From positions 1 through 64,000 of the forward strand of contig MKVL01000023.1 in assembly GCA_001899205.1 (NCBI GenBank): 64,000 nucleotides of DNA. Direction: 5' to 3'. Origin of the DNA: Mesorhizobium sp. 65-26 (GTDB lineage Bacteria > Pseudomonadota > Alphaproteobacteria > Rhizobiales > Rhizobiaceae). Made by a program: the position numbers and the translations under genes. Under the pieces are notes generated by a model that was given only the letters and a program-made list of their open reading frames with translations, made no database searches and had not been told where the DNA came from. The number at the start of each line of letters is the position of its first letter. The stretch's first letter is position 1. Shown here in pieces: positions 28,236 through 36,801 of this stretch.

Positions 28236-29114
28236 TCAGGCCGCCTGCCGATGGCGTGACAGACCCTCGCGGATCTGCGCGGCGAATGCCTGCGCGGCCG
28301 GAGCGATGGCATGTCTCGGCAGATGCAGGTTGACCGAGAAGTTCGGCAGCGCGGGAAGACCGGCATCGAATGACAATATGTCGAGATCGCCGGGCACGGT
28401 CGAGGCGAGCCAGGTGGTGACGGCAAGATCGGAGCGCACCGTCGCGGTCGTCGCATCGATGTTGCCGTTCTCGAACACCGTGCGCCAGTCGAGCCCGTGC
28501 CCGGAGAGCGCCTGCAGGACCGCCGGCCGGAAGGCGCAGGTGTCGGCGACCATCGACACCGGCAAGGGCCGTTTCGAACGCGCCGAGCCGCCTTTGGCGC
28601 CGACCCAGACGAGGCGATCCACCAGCATGCATTCGCCGACCGAGGGTCCGACCTGCTCCTCGATGACGGCAAGGTCGATCGTGCCGGCCGCCAGCGCTTC
28701 CGCCAGCTCCGGCGAAGAGGCGCAGACCAGCGAAATCTCCACCTGCGGATAGGCCTCGGCATAGGCCTTCAGCACCGGCTGAAGCAATGTGCCGACGAGA
28801 TCGTAGGGCACTCCGAGCCGCACCTGTCCCGCGACGATCCCGCCGCCGATCTCCGCCAGGATCTCGTCGTTCAAACGCAGGAGATGCCTTGCCCGGTCGA
28901 GCAGCCGCTCGCCGGATCGTGTCAGCCTCAGCCCGCGCCGGTCGCGCTCGAACAGGCGCTTGCCGAGCACATCCTCCAGCCGCCGGATCTGCTGGCTGAC
29001 CGCGCCCTGCGTCAGGTTGAGGGCATTGGCCGCGCCGGTCATGCTGGCCTTCTCGGCCGCCGTGACGAAGGTGCGGATGAGCGACGTGTCGAGATTGCGG
29101 ATCATGGCTATCAT
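28236..29114 (-). CDS. LysR-family regulator, probable control of the LysE exporter
   Basis: A 292-aa LysR regulator with the helix-turn-helix SMTGAANALNLTQGAVSQQI at about residues 22-41. ATG 29114 is chosen for its AGGGA site; Met4 at 29105 is also possible. It is divergent from a LysE-family exporter with only 88 bp between the starts. This mirrors the lysG-lysE and argP-argO pairs, where the regulator senses the exported amino acid, so the same logic is inferred here. Confidence 0.87.
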   Translation of the reverse strand: MIAMIRNLDTSLIRTFVTAAEKASMTGAANALNLTQGAVSQQIRRLEDVLGKRLFERDRRGLRLTRSGERLLDRARHLLRLNDEILAEIGGGIVAGQVRLGVPYDLVGTLLQPVLKAYAEAYPQVEISLVCASSPELAEALAAGTIDLAVIEEQVGPSVGECMLVDRLVWVGAKGGSARSKRPLPVSMVADTCAFRPAVLQALSGHGLDWRTVFENGNIDATTATVRSDLAVTTWLASTVPGDLDILSFDAGLPALPNFSVNLHLPRHAIAPAAQAFAAQIREGLSRHRQAA

Positions 29115-29202
29115 TATATTCCCTAATGCTAGCCATATCAAACATTGCATTTACTGATACCTGGCCTTGCCTACGATGGTGTCCGTCGCAAAGGGACACC
29201 GC

Positions 29203-29802
29203 ATGCTCCAGCCCGTCATCCCGCTCGTCCTGTTCGCCTTCGTGGCCACCGCGACGCCCGGCATCGCCACGACGCTGTCGACGGCCTCCGGCGCGCAATT
29301 CGGCTTTCGACGCTCGGTGCCGCTGATGGTGGGCAGCGCCGCCGGCCTCGCCACCGTGACGGGCGCGGCGGCGGCCGGGCTGGCCGGACTGCTTCTCGCC
29401 CTGCCCTCGCTGCAACTGGCGATGAAGGTGGCGGGCTCGCTCTACCTCGTCTGGCTGGCGGTCCGGATCGGCCGCGCCGGGCCGCCCAATCTCGACGTAG
29501 CCATGGCGAAGCCGAACAGCTTCCTTGGCGGCGCCGGCATTCAGTGGATGAATCCCAAGGCCTGGGCTATGGGGCTGGGCGCGGCCGCTTCCTTCGCGGT
29601 CCTCGCCGATGGACCGGCGCGGCTGGCGCTGCTGCTCGGCACCACCTTCGGCCTTACCGCCGCCTTCTCCCTGTCGCTTTGGTGCATCGCCGGCATGCTG
29701 CTGGCCAGGTTGCTGAAGACCGAACGGCAATGGCGGATCCTCAACATCGTGCTGGGTCTCGTGCTCGCCGCCTCGATCGTCCCGATGTGGCGGCCGGTGT
29801 GA
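29203..29802 (+). CDS. LysE/RhtB-family amino acid exporter
   Basis: A 199-aa membrane protein with five to six helices. It starts MLQPVIPLVLFAFVATATPGIATT, containing the family TPG motif, and has FLGGAGIQWMNPKAWAMGLG, the usual NPK loop. Start 29203 is preceded by AAGGGA 6 bp upstream. Substrates in the family are basic, neutral or hydrophobic amino acids and derivatives; which one cannot be read here. Regulated presumably by the divergent LysR protein. Confidence 0.87.
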   Translation: MLQPVIPLVLFAFVATATPGIATTLSTASGAQFGFRRSVPLMVGSAAGLATVTGAAAAGLAGLLLALPSLQLAMKVAGSLYLVWLAVRIGRAGPPNLDVAMAKPNSFLGGAGIQWMNPKAWAMGLGAAASFAVLADGPARLALLLGTTFGLTAAFSLSLWCIAGMLLARLLKTERQWRILNIVLGLVLAASIVPMWRPV

Positions 29803-29824
29803 GCACCAGCCGCCACGGCGCGGT

Positions 29825-30619
29825 TCACGCCGAATAGCGGGCCGCCGGCCTGTCGGCGTGCAGGCTGCCATAGAAGGCCTGGCGGGCGCCGAGGAAAGTG
29901 TCGAGCTTCGCTGCATCGGCAAGCGCCGGCGCGGTGACGGCCTCGCCCCTGGCAAGACCGACCAGCGCCGCGTCGACAAGATCGTCGGCGGTCATCACGA
30001 TCTCCTTGGGAAGGCTGTCGATGTCGCTGCCCGCGCGTTCCCAGAAATCGGTTCGTGTCGCCCCGGGCAGGACGACCTGCGCCGTTACTCCGGTGCCTTC
30101 CACCTCGCGCCGCAAGGCCTCCGTGAAATTGACCACATAAGCCTTGGTGCCGCTGTAGATGCCGCCGAACGACGTATCGAAGGCGAGCACGGAAGCGATG
30201 TTGACGATGGCGCCTCGGCCGCGCGCCACGAACCCCGGCAGCACCGCGCGGGTCAATCGCGTCAAGGCGATGACATTGACCTTGATCATGCGCTCGGCGA
30301 TGTCGGGATCGGCCGTCGCCACCACCTGCGCGCCGCCGAGGCCGGCGTTGTTGACCAGCAGCGTCACGCTGTCGTCCGCCGATATCGCCTGTTCGACCCG
30401 GCGCAGATCGCCATCGTCGGCAAGATCGGCGCTGATCACGCTTACGTTGCGGCTGTAGGCGTAGCGCAGCCTTTCGGCCAAGTCCTCCAGCCGGTCGGCG
30501 CGTCGCGCAACCAGCACCAGATCGTAGCCCTGCCCGGCAAGCCGGTCGGCATAGACCGCGCCGATACCGGACGACGCGCCTGTAACGACCGCGGTACCCC
30601 TGTTGTCCTTCGTGCTCAT
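29825..30619 (-). CDS. Short-chain dehydrogenase/reductase
   Basis: A 264-aa classical SDR. Cofactor motif TGASSGIG near residue 14, NNAG at about 90, the catalytic Ser in NIASVLAF and the Tyr-Lys pair in YSGTK. An Arg pair in VARRADRLEDLAERL suggests NADP(H) preference. The real start is ATG 30619; the frame further upstream to 30877 overlaps the divergent MarR gene. Control by that MarR protein through the paired palindromes at 30701-30741 is likely. Confidence 0.88.
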   Translation of the reverse strand: MSTKDNRGTAVVTGASSGIGAVYADRLAGQGYDLVLVARRADRLEDLAERLRYAYSRNVSVISADLADDGDLRRVEQAISADDSVTLLVNNAGLGGAQVVATADPDIAERMIKVNVIALTRLTRAVLPGFVARGRGAIVNIASVLAFDTSFGGIYSGTKAYVVNFTEALRREVEGTGVTAQVVLPGATRTDFWERAGSDIDSLPKEIVMTADDLVDAALVGLARGEAVTAPALADAAKLDTFLGARQAFYGSLHADRPAARYSA

Positions 30620-30700
30620 TGTCCTGTTCCTTTTTTCGCCGCACGGGTCGGCCGGGCAGGTTCGCCCTTGCCCGCTGCCGCAAGCCGTCGCACAATTAAT

Positions 30701-30741
30701 GGCATATGCCACTATCTGGAAGTGGGCATATGCCACTATCT
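30701..30741. promoter_or_regulatory. Tandem 17-bp operator repeats between SDR and MarR genes
   Basis: GGCATATGCCACTATCT occurs twice, at 30701-30717 and 30725-30741, spaced 24 bp start to start. Each copy contains the perfect palindrome GGCATATGCC. Two identical palindromes in a MarR divergent gap are a strong operator candidate. Confidence 0.7.
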
Positions 30742-30809
30742 TGTCAACGGGCGCCTGGAGAATTATTTCCGGAGCAGCGCGTGTATATTCGCCCGCCGAG
30801 GAGCAACTC

Positions 30810-31274
30810 ATGCCGCAGCCCGCCCTTCCCGGCCTCACCCTCTGCAACAACGCCATGCTGCGCCGCGCGACACGCAAGCTCGGCCAGTTCTATGACGACG
30901 TGCTGGCCCCTTCCGGTTTGAAGGCCACGCAGCAAGGCCTGCTCTACCAGATCCATATTGGCGGCGAGCCGACCATGGGCGCCGTGGCGGCGGCGCTGGT
31001 CATGGATCTATCGGCGCTCGGACACACGCTGAAACCACTGATCCGAGACGGTTATGTCGAGACCTTCGCCGACCCCGACGACCGGCGCGCCAGGCGCGTT
31101 CGGTTGACGAGCCGTGGCGAGATCAAGCTCGAGGAGGTCATGAAATTGTGGGCTGTCGCCCAGCAGCGTTTCGAGGCGATCGTTGGCAAGGAACAGGCTG
31201 CCAGCCTGCGCGCGATGCTGGATGAAGTCGCGGCGCTGGATCTTGAAACGCCTGCGGCCGCTCCCCCGGACTGA
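30810..31274 (+). CDS. MarR-family regulator
   Basis: A 154-aa winged-helix protein. The recognition region is PTMGAVAAALVMDLSALGHTL followed by the wing ETFADPDDRRARRVRLTSRG, the signature DxRxxRxxLT of MarR proteins. ATG 30810 follows GAGGAG. Divergent from the SDR gene, it probably represses both genes and is released by an electrophile or aromatic ligand. One Cys in LTLCNNAM near the N-terminus could serve as a redox switch, which is speculative. Confidence 0.88.
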   Translation: MPQPALPGLTLCNNAMLRRATRKLGQFYDDVLAPSGLKATQQGLLYQIHIGGEPTMGAVAAALVMDLSALGHTLKPLIRDGYVETFADPDDRRARRVRLTSRGEIKLEEVMKLWAVAQQRFEAIVGKEQAASLRAMLDEVAALDLETPAAAPPD

Positions 31275-31306
31275 GGAAGCGGCCGCCTGTCCTACTGCGA
31301 GGCATA

Positions 31307-32485
31307 TTATTCCGCCGGCATGGCCACCGGGCGCGCGAACATGCGCCCGGCCAGCACGACGCCGAGGCCGACGATCGGGAAGGCGGCGGCGATCAGGCCG
31401 AGGTCGGCCGGCGCGCCGAAGCGAAGCACCTCGCCGCCGACCACGGCGCCCGCCGCCACGCCGAGGTAGAGCGCCGAGGCGTTGAGCGACAGGACGATCG
31501 GGGCCGCGTCCGGCGCCAGCTTGATGATGCGGCTGGCCTGCGCCGGCGGGAACGCCCAGCCAACGATGCCCCACGGCACCATCATAGCCATCAATGCCGG
31601 GCCGGCGAAATGGCGCGGCAGGAAGGCCGGTATGACCGACAGCAGCACCAGCATGGCCGCGCTCAGCCCCAGCGACCAGCAGACGGTGCGGGTGGCACCG
31701 AAGCGGTCCGCGGCCTGTCCACCGGCGATGTTGCCGATCACGGCGCCGACGCCGAAGGCGAGCAGCATGCCGGGCAGCGCGATCTCGACGAGCCCGGCGC
31801 CCTGGATGGCGAGCGGCGCGACATAGGCAAAGACGGTGAAGGCGCCGGTGAGCGCAAGCAGCGTGGTGGCGAGGATCGGCATCACGCCGGGGCGAAGCGC
31901 GGCCGCCAGCCGTGCCCCGAGCGGCAACCGGGTGCCGACAAGGCCGCGCGGCAGACGCCACCACAAGATAGAGCCGGCGAGCGCGCCAAGCCCGGCAATG
32001 GCGAAGAAGGTGCCACGCCAGCCGGCGAAGGCCGCGACCAAGGCGCCCAGCGGCGCGCCGACGGCCACCGCCACGGTGGTGCCGCCGACGACGACGGCAA
32101 TCGCCCTAGCGCGGTGATGGTCGTCGACCAGCGCGACCGCTGTGCCCTGGGCCGTGGCGGCGAACAGGCCGGACGACAACGCCATGACGATGCGCGCGAT
32201 CAGAAGCACTTCGAAGGAGGAACTGAACGCCGCCACGAGGTTGCCGAGCACGAAGAAGGCCAGCGTCCACAGGATGACGCGGCGCCTGTCCCACTCGCCT
32301 GTCAGCGTCGCCAGGACCGGCGTTCCCACCGCATAGGCGAGCGCGAAGGCGGTGATCAGCGAACCGGCGAGCGGGATCGAGATGCCGGCATCCGCCGCGA
32401 TGTCCGGGAGCAGGCTGGAAATGACGAAACCCTCGGTCGAGATGGTGAACGAGCCGAGCGCGAGCCAGAAGAGGCGCTTGTCCAT
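31307..32485 (-). CDS. MFS transporter, AraJ-like DHA1 efflux family
   Basis: A 392-aa, 12-helix major facilitator beginning MDKRLFWLALGSFTISTEGFVISSLLPDIAADAG split over helix 1, with TLTGEWDRRRVILWTLAFF as motif A and AVAVGAPLGALVAAFAGWRG as motif C. This resembles sugar/drug effluxers of the AraJ-CmlA branch. The start at 32485 is clear; the longer frame to 33403 runs antisense through other genes. The ArsR gene is divergent with a palindrome between, suggesting ligand-induced export. Confidence 0.87.
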   Translation of the reverse strand: MDKRLFWLALGSFTISTEGFVISSLLPDIAADAGISIPLAGSLITAFALAYAVGTPVLATLTGEWDRRRVILWTLAFFVLGNLVAAFSSSFEVLLIARIVMALSSGLFAATAQGTAVALVDDHHRARAIAVVVGGTTVAVAVGAPLGALVAAFAGWRGTFFAIAGLGALAGSILWWRLPRGLVGTRLPLGARLAAALRPGVMPILATTLLALTGAFTVFAYVAPLAIQGAGLVEIALPGMLLAFGVGAVIGNIAGGQAADRFGATRTVCWSLGLSAAMLVLLSVIPAFLPRHFAGPALMAMMVPWGIVGWAFPPAQASRIIKLAPDAAPIVLSLNASALYLGVAAGAVVGGEVLRFGAPADLGLIAAAFPIVGLGVVLAGRMFARPVAMPAE

Positions 32486-32499
32486 GGGGGGTGTCCTTA

Positions 32500-32517
32500 G
32501 TTCAAAAGTTATTGAAC
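32500..32517. promoter_or_regulatory. Perfect palindrome, probable ArsR operator
   Basis: GTTCAA-AAGTTA-TTGAAC is a perfect 18-bp dyad 15 bp upstream of the MFS start codon. Position at the promoter or leader of the pump gene and the divergent ArsR gene make it a likely repressor site. Confidence 0.62.
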
Positions 32518-32689
32518 AATTGGACATAAAGGGCCATGATGTCAATGAAGCGCTGGCAGAATAGCTGCAACCTGCTGACAGCCCTGTGTCAGCACGAGGC
32601 AAAAAAGAGCCGCCCGGCAAGCGCCGCCGCCGCGGCAAAAAGGGAGGAGATGCGTTGAAATCAGCCCAGACTACGCCTAGTTTCCGGCC

Positions 32690-33049
32690 ATGACACTGCC
32701 TCATCCCACCGCCGACCAGATCAGCCTTCCGATCGTGCTGGGCGTGCTCGGCGATCCGACCCGTCTCGCCATCGTGCGCTATCTCGCGAGCAAGGAAGGC
32801 GTGCCGATGAACTGCAGCAAGTTCCTCGACCTGACCTCGAAGACCAATCTGAGCTATCACCTCGCCAAGCTGCGCGAAGCCGGCGTCACCCGGGCGGAAG
32901 TGGTCGGCACCAGCCGGCTGATCACGCTGCGCCGCGACGATCTCGATCGCCGCTTCCCCGGCCTGCTCGACAGTGTGATCGCCGCCGCCGGCGACGATGC
33001 CGCGCTGCCGACCATCGGCGGCCACGACATCGAGGCCGCGGACGCCTGA
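32690..33049 (+). CDS. ArsR-family winged-helix regulator
   Basis: A 119-aa ArsR-type repressor: LPIVLGVLGDPTRLAIVRYLA at the start, and the recognition helix TSKTNLSYHLAKLREAGVTRA. Only one Cys is present (MNCSKF, about residue 42), so the CxC metal site of true arsenic sensors is absent and a non-metal ligand is likely. It stands 205 bp from the divergent MFS gene. Confidence 0.85.
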   Translation: MTLPHPTADQISLPIVLGVLGDPTRLAIVRYLASKEGVPMNCSKFLDLTSKTNLSYHLAKLREAGVTRAEVVGTSRLITLRRDDLDRRFPGLLDSVIAAAGDDAALPTIGGHDIEAADA

Positions 33050-33096
33050 GAGCGTCTTTCTTTCCTGGAGGATCCCGCCGTACGGCGAGACGCGGC

Positions 33097-34149
33097 TCAC
33101 ATGCTGCGCGGCGCCGCTTGCGTGTCGACGCTGACGATGACGGACATGCCGGGCGAAAGCAGGCTGGAAAGCTGTTGGCCGCCATCGATCTCGATGCGTA
33201 CCGGAATGCGCTGCGCCACCTTGGTGAAGTTGCCGCTCGAATTGTCGGCCTTGATGACGGCGAATTCGGAACCGGCCGCAGGCGAGAAGCGCGCGATGTG
33301 GCCGGTGAGCTCGGCGCGGCTCAGCGCATCGACGCTGAAATGCACCGGCTGGCCGACCTTCATGGCGGCGACCTGCGTCTCCTTGAAATTGGCGATCACC
33401 CATTTGCGGTCGGGTACGAGGCTGGTGAGTTGCGTGCCGGCCGCCACATAGGCGCCGAGCGAGGCGCCGACTGTGCCCAGAGTGCCGTCCTCTGGCGCCA
33501 CGATGCGCGTGTTGTCGAGGTCGATCTCGGCCAATCGCACCGCCGCCTGCGCCTGGCCGACATCGGCCTGCAATGACTGGCGGCTGACCAGCGTCTGCGC
33601 CAGCGCCTGCTTCGCCACTTCGAGCTTGGCCTCGGCCTCGCGCATCGCCGCATCCGCTTGGGCGACGGCGTTGCGTGAAACGTCGACGTCGCTCTGTGCC
33701 GAAAATCCCTTGGCGATCAGCGTCTCGCCGCGCTTCAGCGTCGACCGTGCCAGATCGTCCGCAGCCTTGGCGCTCGCCACGCCCGCCTCGGCGAGCGTGA
33801 TCTGGGCACGGCTGGTGGCTTCCGACTGGTCGGAGGCCGACAGCGCCGCGTTCTTGGAAGCGAGTGTCGCGCGCGCCTGCTCCAGCTTCTGCGTGTAGCT
33901 GCGGTCGTCGATGCGCAGGATGAGGTCACCCTTCTTGACCGTCGCGTAGTCGGTGACGGGGATTTCCGCCACATAGCCGGCGACCTGCGGGCTGAGCACG
34001 GTGACGTTGCCGCGCACATAGGCGTTGTCGGTCTGCTCGACGCTGGTCTCGAAGGGCGGCAGCTTCCAGGCAAAAAGCACGATGAGCACGCCGGCCACGC
34101 CGGCGGCGAGCACCAGCCATGTGGAAAGGGAATTGAGGATCTTGGACAT
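33097..34149 (-). CDS. emrA: EmrA/HlyD-type membrane fusion protein
   Basis: A 350-aa periplasmic adaptor. One N-terminal membrane helix (residues 9-30), a biotinyl-lipoyl half QTDNAYVRGNVTVLSPQVAGYVAE, a long coiled-coil hairpin (about 95-205, rich in Ala, Gln, Glu), and the returning lipoyl half DNTRIVAPEDGTLGTVGASLG. It links EmrB to an outer-membrane channel for drug export. It is 12 bp after emrB, the last gene of the marR-emrB-emrA unit. Confidence 0.9.
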   Translation of the reverse strand: MSKILNSLSTWLVLAAGVAGVLIVLFAWKLPPFETSVEQTDNAYVRGNVTVLSPQVAGYVAEIPVTDYATVKKGDLILRIDDRSYTQKLEQARATLASKNAALSASDQSEATSRAQITLAEAGVASAKAADDLARSTLKRGETLIAKGFSAQSDVDVSRNAVAQADAAMREAEAKLEVAKQALAQTLVSRQSLQADVGQAQAAVRLAEIDLDNTRIVAPEDGTLGTVGASLGAYVAAGTQLTSLVPDRKWVIANFKETQVAAMKVGQPVHFSVDALSRAELTGHIARFSPAAGSEFAVIKADNSSGNFTKVAQRIPVRIEIDGGQQLSSLLSPGMSVIVSVDTQAAPRSM

Positions 34150-34161
34150 GGTCGTGACTTT

Positions 34162-35946
34162 TCAAGCGGGAATGGGGTTGAGAACGGTGCCGAGGCGGCG
34201 CCAGGCCATCTGTGCAAGCAGCACTGCAACCGCGAAGGCGGATGCGGCGGAAATGACCAGGAACGCATCGGAATAGGCGCGCGCATAGGCTTCCTGCGCC
34301 GCTTGCTGCGCCAGCAGTGCCACGCCTTCAGCCTGCCGCAGCACGGGATCGGTCAGCACCTTCGCATAGGCGCCGCCCAACTGGGCGACCCGCTGGGCGA
34401 CGGCGGGATTGGTCATCGCCAGATGCTCGACGATCCCGGCCGAATGGAACTTCTCGCGGATGATGACGAAGGTGCCGAACACGGCCGAGCCGATCAGGCC
34501 GCCAATGCTCTGGGTGAACAGGAAGATGACGAGGAAGCTGAGAATGTAGTTCATGCCCTTCTTGAGGGCGTTGACGAAGCCCATGGCCATGGCCGGCGCC
34601 AGGAACAGCGCGCTGGCGAGCGCGATCAGCGCCTGGCTGACATACATCTGCTCGGGCCGCGTCAGCGTGGTGAGCCGCGAATCCATGTAGGCGCCAACTG
34701 CCAGCAGCGTCAGCGCCACCACGTGGATGGCCGGCTCGCGGCCGGGCTTCATGACGGCCGCGCAGGCAGCGCCGCCGGCGATCGTTGCGGCGAGGATGAC
34801 CGCGTAGAGACCCGACTGCTGGTCGTTGAGCAGGCCGGCCTGCTGGAAGAAGCCGCTGATGCCGCTCGACTGCTCGGTCATCAGCATGCGGAACAGCATC
34901 AGCACGCCGGCGAAATGCGCGACTTCCGGCGACAGCAGCCACTTGATGTCGAGCAGCGGATATTTGCGGTTGAGCTCGATCACCGCGACGATGACGAGGC
35001 TGACGATGGACACGACCAGCAGCCAGCCGAGCCACGGCGCCTCCAGCCACCAGTAGTAGCGGCCCATGGAAAGCACCACGGCGAGCGTGCCGAAGCCGAC
35101 GGCAAGGAACAGGTAGCTCACCACATCCATGAAGCCGAGCACCTTGACCTTGGGCGGCGAGTTGAGCGGCAGCGCGTAGATCAGCGCCAGGCTGATCAGC
35201 GCCAGCCCGACCTCCATCAGGTAGATCGGCTGCCAGCCGCCAAGGTCGAGCAATGCCGGTGAGATCAGCCGGGCGATCGGCGCGCCGAGCCCGACATTGA
35301 CCATGGCCAGCGGCATGCCGATGGTCATCTTCCGCTCGGGTGGGAAGCACTCGAGGATATAGAGGAAGCTCAGCGTCGACATCGGCGCGGCGGCGATGCC
35401 GGCGAAGAAGCGTGCGATGACGGCCGTGCCGAGATCGTGCGTGAACAGGTGCAGGCCATTGACGACGATGAAGACGACGATGGCGAGTTCGGCAAAGTGG
35501 CGCAGCCCGTATTGCGCCCTGATCTTCACCAGCAGCAGCGACAGGCTGACATTGGGCGCCATATAGGCCGCCGTCAGCCACAGCGCCTCGTTGGTGGTCG
35601 CCGAGAACTCGCCGGACACCTGGGAAAGGTTCGCGTTGACGAAATTCAGCCCCAGCCCGTAGGTGACGGCGATCATCACCGAGGTCGCGGCATAGCAGAG
35701 CGCGATGAAGGGATGACGCGGCACGTAAGGGGCCGGCGCCGGCAGCGAGGGTGGCGGCTCCGATGGCGCATGCCAGGGCCGGGGCCGGCGGGTGGGCGCG
35801 GCGGTCTCCCGAGCCGGCTCGATCTGGATTTCGGCGTCGGCCGCAAGGACCAGCGGCTCGGCGGCGCGGTTGTCGTTATCGCTGGCCGCAAGCGCGGTGG
35901 CTTGGTCATGCCGTCTCCCGGAATCGCTCTTGCCCGGCCTGCTCAT
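34162..35946 (-). CDS. emrB: EmrB/QacA-family MFS efflux pump
   Basis: A 594-aa, 14-helix DHA2 transporter. It carries an unusually long cytoplasmic N-terminus of about 78 residues, rich in Pro, Ala and Arg, before the first helix (HPFIALCYAATSVMIAV). The membrane part has QVSGEFSATTNEALWLTAAYM and a long set of helices ending near PIPA. No TolC-type gene is adjacent. Its start overlaps the marR stop as ATGA, so regulator and pump are coupled. Confidence 0.88.
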   Translation of the reverse strand: MSRPGKSDSGRRHDQATALAASDNDNRAAEPLVLAADAEIQIEPARETAAPTRRPRPWHAPSEPPPSLPAPAPYVPRHPFIALCYAATSVMIAVTYGLGLNFVNANLSQVSGEFSATTNEALWLTAAYMAPNVSLSLLLVKIRAQYGLRHFAELAIVVFIVVNGLHLFTHDLGTAVIARFFAGIAAAPMSTLSFLYILECFPPERKMTIGMPLAMVNVGLGAPIARLISPALLDLGGWQPIYLMEVGLALISLALIYALPLNSPPKVKVLGFMDVVSYLFLAVGFGTLAVVLSMGRYYWWLEAPWLGWLLVVSIVSLVIVAVIELNRKYPLLDIKWLLSPEVAHFAGVLMLFRMLMTEQSSGISGFFQQAGLLNDQQSGLYAVILAATIAGGAACAAVMKPGREPAIHVVALTLLAVGAYMDSRLTTLTRPEQMYVSQALIALASALFLAPAMAMGFVNALKKGMNYILSFLVIFLFTQSIGGLIGSAVFGTFVIIREKFHSAGIVEHLAMTNPAVAQRVAQLGGAYAKVLTDPVLRQAEGVALLAQQAAQEAYARAYSDAFLVISAASAFAVAVLLAQMAWRRLGTVLNPIPA

Positions 35947-36425
35947 GGCTGTTTCGCCAGTGCCGGTTCGCAGGACCGTTGCGACGCGGTCTCGATGTTG
36001 CGCGCCATCCGGCGCAGCATGCCTTGCGTGGATTGAAGCTCCTGCGCGGGGATGTCGGAGAGAACTTCCCGCCCGACCTCGCCCGCCATCCGGTCGATGA
36101 CCCCGGCCAGCGCCTCGCCGGCCTCGGTCAGCACAACCTGTTTGGCGCGGCGGTCGCCCTCGACCTCGTGCCGCTCGATCAGGCCCTGTGCCTCCAGCCC
36201 GTCGATGAGCCGCACCAGCGTCGCCGTCTCGATCTCCAGTTCGACGGCAAGTTCCTTCTGGTTGGCCGCCTCGCCGCGCTGGACGCGCAGCAGCGTGCGG
36301 GCCCGCGCCAGCGTCAGCCCCTTCTCCCGCACCCTGGCATCGAAAAGGGTGCGGATCTTGCGGCTGACATTGGCCATGTCATCCAGCACATCGAAGCGCT
36401 GCTGTTTTCTGGGTGCGGACATCAT
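35943..36425 (-). CDS. MarR-family regulator of the emr operon
   Basis: A 160-aa winged-helix regulator, first gene of the emrBA operon. HTH: ANQKELAVELEIETATLVRLIDGLEAQG; wing: EVEGDRRAKQVVLTEAGE. Two adjacent ATG codons at 36425 and 36422 and an upstream TTG are possible starts; none has a strong ribosome site. An imperfect dyad GTATATAG (36432-36439) / CTATTTATAC (36463-36472) just upstream may be its autoregulatory site. Likely EmrR-like, released by the pump's substrates. Confidence 0.87.
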   Translation of the reverse strand: MMSAPRKQQRFDVLDDMANVSRKIRTLFDARVREKGLTLARARTLLRVQRGEAANQKELAVELEIETATLVRLIDGLEAQGLIERHEVEGDRRAKQVVLTEAGEALAGVIDRMAGEVGREVLSDIPAQELQSTQGMLRRMARNIETASQRSCEPALAKQP

Positions 36426-36801
36426 AAGCAAGTATATAGATAGGAGCCTAATTAATTGCAGACTATTTATACCCGCTCGCGGAAAAAATCAAGAAACCAT
36501 CCGCAATGCCGCTCTGGCGCGGCCCCGGCGGAGACGCCGGATATGGAGCAGGCTGCGGTGAATGCCGCGTCCGAAAGGCAGCTCGGCCCATGACGAAATC
36601 CGAAAAAGTCGAAGCAACTTCAGATACTTATCGAACCATCGCGGAGCTTCCCGCCTGTGCGCCCCGCCCATGAAGCTCCCGCGCCGGCGCATTTTTCAGG
36701 GTGACATGGCGCCCCGCCGTCCCCTATAAACCGGCGTGGCGCGCGCCGGCGCTTTCCGTGTCCGGCCGCGCCTTTGCTGATTTGACCGCCACGGCCAGGT
36801 G
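36426..36801. other. Intergenic region marR-SH3 gene
   Basis: About 375 bp without a supported gene; short frames lack ribosome sites. It contains the AT-rich dyad next to marR (36432-36472) and a likely rightward promoter at 36701-36729. Confidence 0.55.
36701..36729 (+). promoter_or_regulatory. Probable promoter of the SH3-domain gene
   Basis: GTGACA (36701-36706), 17 bp, CTATAA (36724-36729). The -10 box is close to the rhizobial consensus and the start codon follows 73 bp later. Confidence 0.45.

Noticed and set aside
28096-29979. 627-codon minus-strand frame overlapping a LysR gene in another frame
   Set aside because: Arg-rich low-complexity translation; the true genes here are the LysR and LysE pair.
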